Assembly (NCBI RefSeq): GCF_029962835.1
Contig: NC_080590.1
Span: 66,928,501 to 66,992,500, forward strand
Length of the DNA stretch: 64,000 nt
Origin: Magnolia sinica
Taxonomy: Eukaryota; Streptophyta; Magnoliopsida; Magnoliales; Magnoliaceae
Direction of reading: 5' to 3'
A program made the translations under genes and the position numbers. Every line of letters begins with the position of its first letter. The stretch's first letter is position 1. Positions 24,480-37,345 of the stretch are shown piece by piece. Below the pieces are notes generated by a model. It saw nothing but the letters and a program-made list of their open reading frames with translations, was not told the DNA's origin and ran no database searches.

Positions 24480-24815
24480 ACATATAGTGGACCCATGGCC
24501 TCACACAAGGGCCTAATATACAACACCATGGGCCTTACTCAAGAGCTTAATACACATCACCATGGGCCTCTTACATGGGCCTAATATACATCACAATTGG
24601 CTCCATTGCCTGGCCCTCAATGCATCACAATGGGCCTCATCACATAGGCCTCATATACATCACATTGAGCCTTAAACATGAGCTGAATACGCATCACAAC
24701 GAGCCTCGAATACGGGCTGCATATACATCGCATTGGGCCTCAAACACGGGCCGAATGTACATCACAATGGGCCTCAAATATGGGCCGCATATACATCACA
24801 TTAGGCCTCGACAAT
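24480..24815 (+). repeat. TGGGCCT-CATATACATCACAA array in A2
   Basis: Imperfect tandem units of about 30 bp carrying GGGCCTCA, then TATACATCACA. A second block of the same kind is at 25440-25860. Confidence 0.8.
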
Positions 24816-25330
24816 CGGCCTCGATATCTGGCCTCGACAATCGAAATTAGCAATCAGAATCGGCCTCTACGATCAGAATCGGCAATCAGCCACAACAATC
24901 GAAATCGACCGATAATCGACCTCGATAATTGGAATCAGCAATCAGCCATGACAATCGGAATCGGCAATCGGTCACGATAACCAGCCTCAATCGCTAATTG
25001 GCAATAATCAGCCACGACGATCAAAATCGATCGATAATTGGAATCGACAATCTGCCACAACAATTAGAATCGATCAATAATCGGCCTCGACAATTGGAAT
25101 TGACAATCGGTCACGATAATCAGCCTCGATCGCTAATCGACAATTGGCCACGATAAATTGGAATCGGCAATCGGTCACGATAATCAGCCTCGATCGCTAA
25201 TCGGCAATCGGCCACGACAATCGAAATCGATCAATAATTAGCCTCGATGATTGGAATCGGCAATCGGTCACGATAATCAGCCTCAATCGCTAATCGGCAA
25301 TCGGCCACGACAATCAGAATCGATCGAGAA
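24816..25330 (+). repeat. CAATCGGAATCGGCC-type array in A2
   Basis: Short imperfect units (words GGCCTCGACAATCGG, AATCGGCAATCGGTCAC, GATAATCAGCCTCGATCGC) nested in a longer repeat of about 100 bp, visible as three returns of CGGTCACGATAATCAGCCTC. The inverted, larger counterpart in A3 is at 29830-31000. Confidence 0.85.
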
Positions 25331-25439
25331 TGGGCCTAATAAGGCCCAAGGGAAGGTCACAATGTGGACATTCAACCATCATTGCCCATCAATGTGGACA
25401 TTTAACCAACATTGCTCCCAAGGAGTGGCCCACATAAGA

Positions 25440-25860
25440 GATTCATACACAACGTAATAGCCACGCATACATCACATCGGGCCTCGCTCATAAGCCTCCC
25501 ATACATTGCACCGGGCTTTATATAAGGGCCTCAAACGTATCACAATGAGCCACGCCCATGGGCCTTAGATACATCTCAATGGGCCTTGCCCATGGGCCTC
25601 AGATATATCACAATGGGCCACGTCCCATGGGCTTCCAAACTATCGTAATGGGCATTATCAAATGGGCCGTAAATGCATCACCATGGGCCTTATACGTGGG
25701 CCTTATATACAACTAGTGGGCCGCACTACTTGGGCCTCATATGCATTAAATGGGCCACATGTCTGGGCCTCGAATACATCAAAAGGGCTTTGCCCATGGG
25801 CCTCATATGTCAAGTGGGCCACATCACATGGGCCGCACCAATGGGCCTCACCATCTACAC
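25440..25860 (+). repeat. Second TGGGCC array in A2
   Basis: Units such as CACAATGGGCCACGCCCATG and GGGCCTCATATG recur with drift. The open frames here are repeat artefacts. Confidence 0.75.
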
Positions 25861-26970
25861 CATTCAACTATATGTTAAAGATCATTTTAGAGCATTTCAC
25901 AAAACAAAAAAAAAAAAAAACATATCAAAAGATTATCTGGACCGCACACCAAGTAACAGTGGTGATAATGATTTCCACGATTAAAACCCCATAGGGCCAC
26001 CATAATATTTATGTTCCATCCAATCTGTTCGTAAGGTTGCAAGGACCTAAATTAAGAGGGAAAAACAAATAAATTTCATGTTGTTCCAAACTTTCGTGAC
26101 CCCAAAAAGGGTTTCAATGGTGGACGTTCACTCAACACTATTTTCTGCGGTGTGGCCCACCTGATCATCAGCTCTGCCTCATTTATAGTCCCAAGCCTTA
26201 AATGAGCTTGCAAAAAAGGATGGATAGTTTGGATAGAACACATCTATCAGGGGTGGGGTCCACGTACGTGGCTCACCAGATAGTTGAATATGCCCCATGC
26301 AGTCTTAGCAAGTGGGTCCCACATGGGGCCCACCACCTACATATATGTATATATGCTTATATAATATAATATAATATACTATATTATATTTATTATTTAT
26401 TTATTTTGAAGATTAACCAGCGTCCAAATAAATGGACCGCTGGATAGAATACATACATTAGTGTGGCCCACCGTCTAAGCAATGGACGGTGAGGATCCAC
26501 ACGTACTTCATCGTGAGGTCCACCATGAAATTGATGGTGTGAATATAAACCACACATCATGGGGTGGTGCCACGTGAGTGGCCCACCAGCGTCCAACCTA
26601 CTCCAGCAGATGATGGACGGTTGGATACGAAACATACTTCACTGTGGGTACCCATAGACCTTGCTGACATCAAATGGCGGATGGGTCCCACCATCTGACA
26701 AATGGGTGGTGTGGATTTAAAGTTGATGGACGGTGTGTATATCATACATACTACACGGTCAGACCCACCGTCCCAGCCCATGGACGGTGGGGATATACAA
26801 CGTGCATAAGGTGGGGCCAGGCTACTGGGTGACGTCAATACAGCAACTGTATAGCTGTTGTAACGTACACCATCCAATCCCTGTCCAAAACATGTGGGTC
26901 CCACATGGGCCCGCACGTACTGATATGCCATTACATTTATATATACATACAACATATAAACATATACATA

Positions 26971-27029
<59 letters not shown>
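26971..27029. repeat. (AT)n microsatellite in A2
   Basis: Uninterrupted alternating AT of about 58 bp. Confidence 0.95.
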
Positions 27030-27031
<2 letters not shown>

Positions 27032-28904
27032 TGTGTCCAGCGTCCAGCCACCGTCCAGCTTGATGATGCACATACATCATGGTGGTCCCACGTAGTGGGC
27101 CATGAGATTTGGATCAAGCTGATATTTATTTTTCCCTTCATCCGGGCCTATGTGACCGTCCGGTCATGTAGGCCCCAACCAAGATCAAGCTGGCCCACTT
27201 GTCGGACGTCGTGGATAAAATACACACATCATAGGTGGGCCATTGATCATAGAGAAAGAAAGAGAGGGAGAGAAAGAGGAAAGGAGAGAGATCAGCAATG
27301 ATGGAGGGGCCCCGCCACTATGGGCCCTCCCATATAATACATACATCAAGGTGGGTCTCACCATAAGTGGGCCCTCAAATAATCAAAATCAAATCATAAA
27401 TCACCCAACTTTGATCTTCTTGGACCTCTTCTTCCATCAACGCATCCTAGAGCTCCAAGGGATGCATTTCAACAGTGGAGATGATCATTGGATGGTGGAG
27501 ATGGGAGGTAGGAAGGTGGGCCACACTAGCTCTCTCATGGGAGCCATGGACGTTGGACTCTCATGGAGTTGCTTGAAAATGGAGGGAGAGAATGAGAGAG
27601 AGAGAGGGGTGATGGGAGAGAAGAATGGGTGAGAGATGGGGTGTGATGGGTGAGAGATGGGTGATGGGTGATGGATGTGTACTTGTATAAGGGAGAGAGT
27701 TGACTTTAGGTAAGGTTGTGTAAGAGAGGGATGGGTTGGGTTGCTTGTACTTGATTGATGGATTGATGTGATGTTTTGTAGAGATTCTCTTAGAATTGCA
27801 ACATGTGGTATTTTCCTCGAACTGAACATAGGCCCATATCTCCTGGCCCGAGTATCGCCTCGGCGCGCGAAATGCGGCGTCGGAACCACGGCGACAGCGT
27901 GGTCGTAAGGGTACAAGTCTCGGGTCGAGCTGACTCTAATATACAGAACACAACTCAGGATCGCGCGCAAACGCCAATAACAGGTTGCGGGTCGTCGAAA
28001 TTCGACTGGGAGAACCGTGGAGGCATATAGAATGGTATGGGCTAGGATACAGGTCTCACATGTTTTATCCCAACCGTCCATTTATTGGACGGTGGTGGGT
28101 GAATCCACCATGGTTTATGTATTTTATCCCCTCTGCCCATCCGTTTTCTGGGTGTAGGACCCACCTCACACGTGCTACACGTGTGAGGGTGGGGCCCACC
28201 TTGAGACTTGTATGATATATGTGTTTTAAATCCATGCCGTCCAGCTATTAACCACTGTGTTGATGGTCAACAAGTTCTGTGGGTCCCACGGTTACACAGT
28301 AACACATAGCTGCTGTGGTATTGACGTCAGCAATTGCTGTGGGGCCCACGTAGCTCTCTGACGTCAATAAGTGTGGCCCTAATCACGAGGTACGTGCTAT
28401 ATCTAAACCGTCCATCCATTTTGGCGTGGCCCACATGATATATGTGTGAGATCCACTAACATGTGGGATTTCACCATGATGTATGAGTTTTCATCCACTC
28501 CGTCCATCTGCTAGACGAGCAGCACAACTATTGTATTTGGTCACCAAGCTTCGTGGGGCCCACTGATGTATGTATTGTATTCCACACCTTCCATCAGTGT
28601 GGACTCCACCATGATGTATTTATAATATACACCGTCCATCTAGTGGTGCCATAAGGGCCACTGTGATGTATGGGTCATATCCACACTGTCCAGATGCATA
28701 GACGGTGGGACCCACTATTGATGTATTTATTCTATATCCACGCTGCCTATCAAGTGGACCACGATGCAAACAGTGGAGGTTTGAACGTCTACCATTGAAA
28801 CCCTTTTGGGTCACAGGAGTTTTGGATCTATATGAAATTTATTTTCCCTCTTAATCTAGGTCTTTGTGACCTTATGACCAGATTGTATGGAGAATATGGT
28901 GGGC

Positions 28905-29560
28905 CCTACCTTGATGTATTTATGGCACATCCATGGGGCCCACCTGGATGTATTTGTGGCCCATCGATGCGGCCCACTTGTAGATGGTGCGACCCATTGG
29001 TGAGATCCATAAATGCGGCCCTACCTTGATGTATTTATGGCCCATCCATGGGGCCCACCTGGATGTATTTGCGGCCCATCGATGCGGCCCACTTATAGAT
29101 GGTGCGGCCCATTGATGTGATCCATAAATGCAGCCCACCTTGAGGTATTTATGGCCCATCATGGGGCCCACCTGGATGTATTTGTGGCCCATTGATGCGG
29201 CCCACTTGTAGATGGTGCGGCCTATTGGTGTGATTCGTAAATACGGCCCACCTTAAGGTATTTATGGCACATCCATGGGGCCCACCCGGATGTATTTGTG
29301 GCCCATCGATGCAGCCCACTTATAGATGGTACGACCCATTGGTGTGGTTCGTAAATGCGGCCCACCTTGATGTATCTATGGCCCATCCATGAGGCCACCT
29401 TGATGTATCGGTGGCCCATTCGTTAAGGCCCGCCTTGATGCAATTACGACCCATTTGATGCGGCCCATTGTGATGTATTTTTGACTCATTTGGTAAGGCC
29501 CATTGCGATATATATTAGCCCTTGTGTGAGGCCTTGAGCCCACTATATGTTTAGCTCTAT
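28905..29560 (-). repeat. Inverted TGGGCC array in A3, higher-order organisation
   Basis: Units of about 30 bp (GATGTATTTGTGGCCCATCG, ATGCGGCCCACTT, ATGGGGCCCACCTGG) are arranged in a higher-order repeat of about 120-125 bp that returns four times between 28905 and 29390 with few changes. This is more regular than the matching arrays in A1 and A2, so it probably expanded after insertion. Confidence 0.85.
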
Positions 29561-29829
29561 GTGGGTCACTCCTTGGGAGCAATGCTGGTTAAATGACCAC
29601 ATTGATGGGCAATGATGATTGAATGTCCACATTGTGACCTTTCCTTAAGCTTTGATAGTCTCATTCTCATCATTCTCTTGTGGGTTAACCCTAATCAATG
29701 GGCCCCATTCGCCATAGATGGATGACTCCATGCTATTGGATTTGATATGACCACGGTCGAGGGCCAATCTTTTTATTATGGTTGATCGGTTGTTCATCTA
29801 TGGACCCCGCCTTATTTATATGCTAGTTG

Positions 29830-31000
29830 TCAAGGTTAATTCCGATTGTCGAGGTCGTCCGATGATCGAAGCCGATTCCTATTATCGTGGTCGATTCCGA
29901 TTGTATAGGCCGATTCTGATTATCGAAGCCGAGTCAGATTGTCGAGGCCAATTCTGATTCCGATTCCGATTGTTGAGGCCGATTCCGATTCCATTTATCA
30001 TGGCCGATTCCGATTATCGTGGCCGATTCCGATTGTATACGCTGATTCTGATTGTAGAGGCCGAGTTAGATTGTTGAGGCAGATTGTCGATGCCGATTCT
30101 GATTCCGATTCCGATTATTGAGGCCGAGTCAGATTGTCGAAGCCGATTCCGATTTCGATTTGCCGAGGCCAATTCCGTTGTCAAGGCCGATTCCGATTAT
30201 CTTGGCCGATTTTGATTGTATAGGTCGATTCTAATTGTTGAGGCCAAGTCAAATTGTTGAGGCCGATTTCAATTCCAATTGTCGAGGCCGAGTTAAATTG
30301 TTGAGGCCGATTCCGATTCCAATTTACCGAGGCCGATTTCAATTATCGTGGTCGATTCCGATTATCGTGGTTGAATCCGATTGTATAAGCCGATTCTGAT
30401 TGTCGAGGCCGAGTCAGATTGTCGAGGCCGATTCCGATTCCATTTATCGTGGCCAATTCTGATTATCGTAGCCAATTCTGATTGTATAAGCCGATTCTGA
30501 TTGTCATGGCCGAGTCAAATTGTCGAGGCTGATTCCGATTCTGATCGTTGAGGCCGATTCTGATTCCGATTTGCCGAGGCCGATTCCGTTGTCAAGGCTA
30601 ATTCTGATTATCGTGGCCGATTTTGATTGTATAGGCCAATTCTGATTGTCAATGCTAATTCTCATTGTCGAGGCCGATTTCGAATGTCGAGGCCGATCTA
30701 ATTGTCAATTCTGAGTATCAAGGCTAATTCTGATTATCGAAGCCGATTCTGATTGTCGAGGCTGATTCCGAGTATCAAGGCCGATTCTGATTATTGAGAC
30801 TGATTTCGATTGTTGAGGCCGATTCTGATAGTTGTGGCCGATTCCAATAGTTATAGCCGATTCCAGTTGTCGAGGCTGATTGTCGAGGTCAATTCCAAGT
30901 ATCAAGGCCGATTCTCATTATCGAAACTGATTCCGATTGTCGAAGTCGATTCCAATTGTCGAGGTCGATTCCGAGTATCGAGGTCAATTCTGAGTATGTG
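29830..31000 (-). repeat. GGCCGATTCYGATTRTCGAGG array in A3 (about 1.2 kb)
   Basis: Many imperfect units made of CCGATTCCGATT and GTCGAGGCCGA, with variants carrying TATCGTGG or TGTATAGG. It is the inverted and roughly twice as long counterpart of 24816-25330. No gene is present. Confidence 0.88.
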
Positions 31001-31956
31001 ACAGCATAACATCATGATACATGCCCATACGCATCATCTGCATGTTTGATTATGAAATATGGTTGGCCATGGCATATGACAGTTGGTTCATGGGACTCCA
31101 TGATAGGCGGAGTTGCCCCACATGAGCGCACGGTATGCGTAGGATTGATGCATGATTGGACTGTGTGACTCATGCATCTTGCATTGTGTGTTGTGATTAT
31201 TGTACGCCCTAGCGACATCAGGGTTGTAGCCTCCACAGGCATATCGCGGATGGCCAGATGGGACAACGAAAATCTCTTCTACATGGGATGCTATAGATAT
31301 CCTTAGGTAAAAGTCCCTAAACCCTCTTGGTTCCAGAGGTTGCTCCAACATCTAAACCGAGTGGATGCATGAGTGCATGAGGGCCGTATACCGTTAGGCC
31401 GCGTCTCCCGATGTGTCGTGGTCGGTTGGAAGGGGGTGCGGCCTTACCTGCCAGAGAGGAGGGAGCAAAGCTAGGCTGAGTTTGACCAGCTTGAGGAATG
31501 GGTCCGCTATCGACAAGTCGGGCCTGATATTGGCAAGCAGATAGTGAGGTCTCTTCCACTCACCTTGTTGTGCGTAATGGGGCGACAATCTGGTTTAGAG
31601 TGTAATAAACCCCAGTGATTTTTCAGAGAGGAACCGTACTGATATGTGGACTTATTGAGCAGGAGTTGCATACTCATTCATTCATTCATTCACTATCTAC
31701 TCAGGCTGGTGGTGCGCAATACTATTTGTTACGTGTATCTTCGCAATGGCCGGGATTTCAGTTGGGGCGCACGACTAACCTGAGATCAGGAGTTTACTAC
31801 ATTGAGTCTAACTATCTAAATTTAGGTATAGGACTGGTTTGGATAGAAGTCCCTTGTGATGGGCCCCATAGCTTGTGATACTAGGTACAATCATCCCGAC
31901 TTCACACTCCAGCATGGTCATGTTTTTCTCACCGCATATCGCATTACATCCGCAGC

Positions 31957-34609
31957 ATAAGGCAAAGGTTAACATATTATCAATTCAATTAAGCAGTAAT
32001 GATAAAGTAATACAATCAAGCATCCCTAAGTACTCTGGTTAATGCAAACATGATATGTATTAATGATGCATGCCCTCACCTACACTCCCTCTACGATCTT
32101 CCTCTTACGGTCGCGGCATGCACACCTTCCTCTATGCATTTCCTCGCCAAAGCACCGTGCAATGCGATACATGGTCGCGTTAGCAAGGTTCTTAATTAGA
32201 CATATTCATACAGCAGGATTGGGAAGCTAAGGCACCTCCCTTTACATCATCACTCAAACATTGATCCATCTAGGGTCGTTAATCCTAGTAGTCACATACG
32301 ATAGATAGTTTTCGGGTCGCTACGGAGAGGCTCGTCACCGTCAACGTAGGCCTGGTTTATACTCTAGTTTACGACGGAAAGGCTCGTCACCTCAACGTAG
32401 TTTCTAGTGTATGCTCAAGGACACTATGGGCTCGTCACTTGATCGTAGGCCGACAGCTCGAATACAGTGTCTCATACACCACCATATTCGGCTCATGAGT
32501 TTGGGTTACTCACTGGTCACTATGGGGAGGCTCGCACCCCAGCGTAGGCCGACAGTTGGACCACGATGTCCCATACACCACCATGTCTGGCTCATGAGTC
32601 TTAGCGGATCGAGGTACCAAGGTTAAAGAGGTTTGACACTGGTAAGTTAGTACCTTAGATTCAAATAGTAGCATCTATACATGGTGAACATACATCGGGC
32701 CAATCGGGTTACTTGAGAAGCTCGACTAGTACGAGCGTACGTTGACTTAATCGACATGAAATGCATAAGCATTCCGCGCGGCCTAACCACTGTCGGCAAA
32801 CGACGTACGACTCGGATTCGTCGAACGTATCCGTCATGGCTAAATCAAATCAGCCACCGATCGTAAACCGTTACCGATTGCCTGGGCTACATTGTAGCCT
32901 CAATCACACTTCAAACATTAACATTCACGTGTAACAATCAAAGCCAGCATGTGACAACCAAATCTGAATATAAATCCTCTATGAGCATTTCAACATAACA
33001 CATACCACACATGTTACAATTCATAGGCAATTCATCCATCAATCACATAGTAGTAAGGTAGGTTACATAAAGAAACTGTAACCATACATAAGGGGATTGA
33101 GAATCTCATCTCAACACCCTCATTACGTACATTTAAACCAGCATATTCTCATTCAGGCATTTTATCAAACACCTAGTCTACGCATATTACATACATGTAA
33201 TAAATCAGTTAAAACATATGTTATAGCAAATCCTCTTACATAGGAGTTTTCACACGCATAACGATCATGTATTACCAATCAATAATCATAGCAAGTACAA
33301 AACATAATTCCATATTCATTCAAACATTTTAGCAAACACTTAGAATGCATTCAAAATAGCCTAACCTACATATATATGTAATATGTTGAAACATCCTAAC
33401 TACGCATATGTGATAGCACTCAAGTCAGTCATAAATGATTAACTGACATTGAAAGCCTTGAAAACTATAACCTAAACGTTCATAGTCCGCACCTTTTGCG
33501 ATAGACTCGTAACGAACTCAGTTTAAACACTAAGTCCTTGCCTACGGCACAACGGTAACCTATATCATGGAATAAGTTAACTACTTCAGCATTCCCTCTA
33601 CTTGTATTCCTAAAACGGATTAGGGTTAGGATTTCTTACCTACGAACAGAGTCGGAATCGCCGGAATAGTGATACAGACGAGGTGGTGAAGTACGTGGAG
33701 CGACAAGATTGAATCCCAGGAATAAACGCCAATTCTCTCTCTCACTTTCTCTCTCTTTTCTTTCTTCTCTCTCTTAGGGTTTTCCAAATTCATATGGAAT
33801 GAGAGAGAGAGAGGGTTTAAGGGGCTTATATAGGCGCAGAACTGATGGGAATGGCCCCAGGGCTATGGTACACTTGGGTTATAGCCAAATAGTGGCCGTT
33901 TCGGTCCAACGGAGATGTTTTGGAGGCCCCTTTTCTACATGCGGTCAATATTAAGCTCCCTGATATTGGATTTAGGTCAGGCTAAGTTTTCGGTCCGATC
34001 GGATTTATGGATGATAGTGGCGAACCAGTTTCAGTTCAATGGTCACCGGTACTCGATCAGGGTCACAAGTGCACTGACATGTGTTAGAAATTTTTCCTAA
34101 TCCGAAGGTGTATTTGGGCCAAAATCTGACGTTTAAATCCTTAGATTTGGCCTACAAACGAATGACTCAATTCACTTAAGTTTCAGTTAATTTCCTAAAG
34201 ATATTCGCTTTTCTCACACACTTCGCTCCGGGCTCATGTTATGCACTTCTAGATACCTTTAGGACTTGATTTCCGAGATGGTTGTCAAGTCCAGCAAGGC
34301 GGTCATAACCGTATAGATTTTGAGAAAATTGGACTTTCGACCCGCGGTACAGGTCCGATACGGAGTTTCGATGCACTCCCGAGAGCAACCGGGTTTAAAG
34401 ATGGATCTTAAGTTTTTAAGCAATATAACGTTAGCGATCCTGCCGATTTTGGGTCATACAGATCGTATTTAAAGTGATTAGTGCTAATTTCACAGATAAC
34501 CTAGTTTAACACTAGTTAATTCTCGCTTAATTTCTAAAGGATTTAGTCTTTATTGATTTCTGACTGAGGTGGTGCTCGAGTCTTTGTACGGATTTTTCCG
34601 AGACTTACA
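31957..34609 (-). repeat. 3' LTR of element 2, truncated at its outer end
   Basis: On the minus strand it starts TGTAAGTCTCGG at 34609, right after a polypurine tract (GGGGGT, 34611-34620). A TATA box (CTATATAAG) lies at 33826-33835. The part 32864-34609 matches the LTR copy at 40041-41789 closely. The part 31957-32863 has no partner there, but its last 110 bp (GCATGCATCAT words) resemble the plus-oriented LTR at 42255-42370. It stops at the broken end of A3, so the outer LTR end is lost. Confidence 0.8.
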
Positions 34610-37345
34610 ATTTACCCCCTTTAAAGAAAAATTTCATCCTCGAAATTAGTACCTTTTCGTACTCCTCGAGAATCTGAGGGTAGTTCTTTCGGACTTCGGC
34701 TTCTGTTTCCCAAGTAGCCTCTTCCTAAGTGTGGTGCGTCCACAGTACCTTCACAAGTGGAATCACCTTACTACGCAACACCTGCTCCTATCCAGAATAC
34801 GCTTCGGTCACAGTATATAAGTGGCATTTTCACTCAACTGCACCTGCTTTCATTTGATAATGTGAGAAGGGTCAGGAACGTATTTCTTCAACATCGATAC
34901 ATAAAATACGTTGTGTACGCCTACGGATGGTGTGGGCAAAGCCAGGCGATACGCTACCACCCCTACTCGATCCAGTATCTAGAATGGGCCAATATATCTC
35001 GGCGTGAGCTTCCCCTTTTTGCCAAACCGAAGAACTCCCTTCATTGGGGAAACTTTCAGGAATACATAGTCCCCGACCTCGAACTCTAGCGGTCGCCACC
35101 TTGTATTGGCGTAGCTCTTCTGCCTACTCTGTGCTGCCAGGAGTCGACACCTGATAATGTCGATATTTTCTGAAGTCACCTGAACTAACTCTGGGCTAAT
35201 CAAGCTCTTCTCGCCAACCTCTGTCCAGCAGTGCGGTGCTCTACATGGACGCCCATACAATGCCTCATAGGGGGGCCATACCTATACTCGCCTGGAAGCT
35301 GTTGTTATAGGCGAACTCTGCATAAGGAAGACAGTCATCCCAACTGTCCTTGAAATCCAGCACATAAGCTCGTAGCATATCTTCTAACACCTGATTCACC
35401 TATTCCGTCTGCCCGTCAGTCTGTGGGTGGAACGTGGTACTAAACTTCAACTTCACACCCATTGCTTCCTGGATATGGGTCCAGTAGATAGATGTGAACC
35501 GCGTGTCTCAGTCCAACACGATCTCCATAGGAACTCCATACAGACGCACTATCTCCCTGATGTACAATCTGGCCAAGTCGTCTGCCGAGTTCGAAACTCT
35601 AATAGGGAGAAAATGAGCCGATTTCGTCAACCAGTCCACAATCACCCAAATGGAATCGTGACCCTTCCTCGTCTTTGGTAGTCCAGAGATGAAATCCATA
35701 GAGATGAAGTCTCATTTCCATTCTGCTATGGGCATGGGCTACAGTAATCTAGGAGGTCGGCGATGCTCTGCCTTGACTTACTGGCATGTGAGACAACGGG
35801 ACACATAATCTGCTATGTGGACCTTCATGTTGTCCCACTAGTACAACCTCTTCATATCTCGGTACATTGCGAGGATGCATTGTCATCCTCGAATTGTGAG
35901 CGGCTTCGAGAACTTCCTTTCTCAAGTAATGAAGATTTGACATACATAGGCGGCCACGATAACGTAAGCCTCCATCCGTACCAACTCTCCACTCAGAGTC
36001 TTCTTCGTCACTAGCTCGCCTCCTCATCTTCACTAACCATTTATCCTCCCCCTGAGCCACTATGATTCGGTCATCGATAAGTGGCTGCGCACGAACATGA
36101 GCGACGCTCTAGAACGGCTCATGAACAATAAGCTTCAGCTCGAAGTCTCGCACAAATTCCAGAATGTTTCACTCGCCTATCATCAGTGGAGCTGCAAATG
36201 CTATAACCTTCTTACGGCTCAACGCGTCTGCCACAAGATTAGCCTTGCCAGGATGGTAGGAAACCTCGAACTTGAAGTCCTTCAAGGTTTCCATCCATCG
36301 CCGCTGCCTCATATTCAAGTCCCTCTACATGAATATGTACTTGAGGCTCTTGTGGTCTCAAAAGAGCTCGAACTCCTCTCCATAGAGGTAATGTCTCCAG
36401 AGCTTCAATGCAAAGATGATGGTTATTAACTCTAGGTCGTGCGTGGGGTAGTTTTCCTCATGTTTCCTCAACTGTCGTGATGCATAGGCAATAACCCTGT
36501 CTTTCTGCATAAGGACGCAACCCAAACTAACACGAGACGCGTCGGTATATATCATATACTTGACCCCTTGCTCTGGTAATATTAGCACAAGGGCGGACGT
36601 CAACTTGTCCTTCGGCTCCTGAAAAGCTGCTTCTACTTTCTCATTCCAGGCGAACTTGAGATCTTTCTGAGTCAACTGAGACAACGGTCTGACTATCTTG
36701 AAAAAATTCTGAATAAATCGTCGGTAGTAACCTGTTAGGCCCAGAAAACTCCTCACCTCAGTAACTGAACCGGGCTTCTCCCACTCCTGAACTGCGGCTA
36801 CCTTAACAAGGTCCACAGTTATCCCTTCCTTGGACACCACATGTCCCAGGAACTTGACTTCTTCTTTACAGAAATCGCACTTCTTGTATTGTGCAAATAA
36901 CTAGTTCTTCCTGAGAGTATCGAAGACTACTCGTAGGTGTTCCTCGTGCTCCTTCTGACTCTTGGAGTATATTAGGATGTCATCTATAAACACGATGGCG
37001 AATCAGAATAGGTATGGCCGAAACACCCGGTTCATCAGGTCCATGAACACGACCGGGGCATTTGTGAGTCCAAACGACATCACAAGGAACTCATAGTGCC
37101 CAAAATTGGTCCTAAAATGTGTCTTTTACATGTCCTCATCCCTTACGCGTAACTGGTGATACCCTGACTGTAAGTCGATCTTTGGGAAATACTGCGCCCC
37201 CTTCAATTGATCAAATAGATCATCTATCCTGGGTAAAGGATATTTGTTCTTCACCGTCACTTGGTTCAATCTGCGGTAATCAATACACAAACGCAGAGAT
37301 CCATCCTTCTTCTTTAAAAATAGAACAGGTGCTCCCCACAAATAC
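34605..37345 (-). pseudogene. Pol of element 2: RT, RNase H, integrase, chromodomain-like tail
   Basis: RT words [32 protein letters not shown] and the catalytic [11 protein letters not shown] (near 36960-36990) are present. The RNase H reads [14 protein letters not shown], and [12 protein letters not shown] follows. The integrase has HNSRMTMHP, then MDFISGLPKT, LDxDTRFTS and TDGQTExVNQ for its three acidic residues; x marks stops. The tail GDYVFLKVSP to YIGPF leads to the chromodomain-like end. The reading frame ends with a TAA at 34605-34607, inside the first bases of the 3' LTR. At least two frameshifts and about ten stops disable it. Confidence 0.9.

Larger units (their letters stand above)
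22744..28060 (+). mobile_element. A2: complete 5.3-kb non-coding TG...CA element nested in A3
   Basis: It begins TGTCACACCCCAGACTCGG and ends ATACAGGTCTCACA, with a perfect 5-bp duplication TGTTT (22739-22743 and 28061-28065). This is the best preserved copy and defines the family. Order inside: conserved 5' module; a segment of CTCGACGTTGGGGCATCTCC words (about 23900-24080); TGGGCC array; CAATCGG array; second TGGGCC array; GTGGGCC-rich dispersed repeats with an (AT)n run (26971-27029); and the conserved 3' module (about 27790-28060). No coding domain, primer-binding site or internal LTR pair is seen. It is either a solo LTR of an element with giant LTRs or a LARD-like derivative. Confidence 0.85.
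21334..31956 (-). mobile_element. A3: inverted A-family element, interrupted by A2 and truncated at its 5' end
   Basis: Its 3' terminal module (21334-21610) is the reverse complement of the last 270 bp of A1 and A2, starting TGTAAGGCCCGTATCCTAGC on the plus strand. The rest continues at 28066, after A2, and runs to about 31956, where the match to the 5' part of A2 (near 23390) stops abruptly. About 650 bp of the 5' end are missing. It carries the two inverted arrays listed below and GTGGGCC-rich dispersed repeats, but no coding domain. If A2 is removed, the flanks join as GCGGTATGTGTTTTATCC, in line with a simple insertion. Confidence 0.85.

Noticed and set aside
28920..29582. Open frames of 65-90 codons with repeating tryptophan/glycine words
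   Set aside because: They arise in several frames and both strands from the TGGGCC array, so they are artefacts of repetition and not repeat proteins.
29830..31000. Short regular repeats that might suggest a CRISPR array
   Set aside because: The units are contiguous and drift continuously, with no unique spacers of constant length; this is plant minisatellite DNA inside a transposable element.
31073..31090. GACAGTTGG as the far end of A3, matching GTTGG before 21334
   Set aside because: The A-family match continues beyond this point up to about 31956, so the pentamer match is chance.
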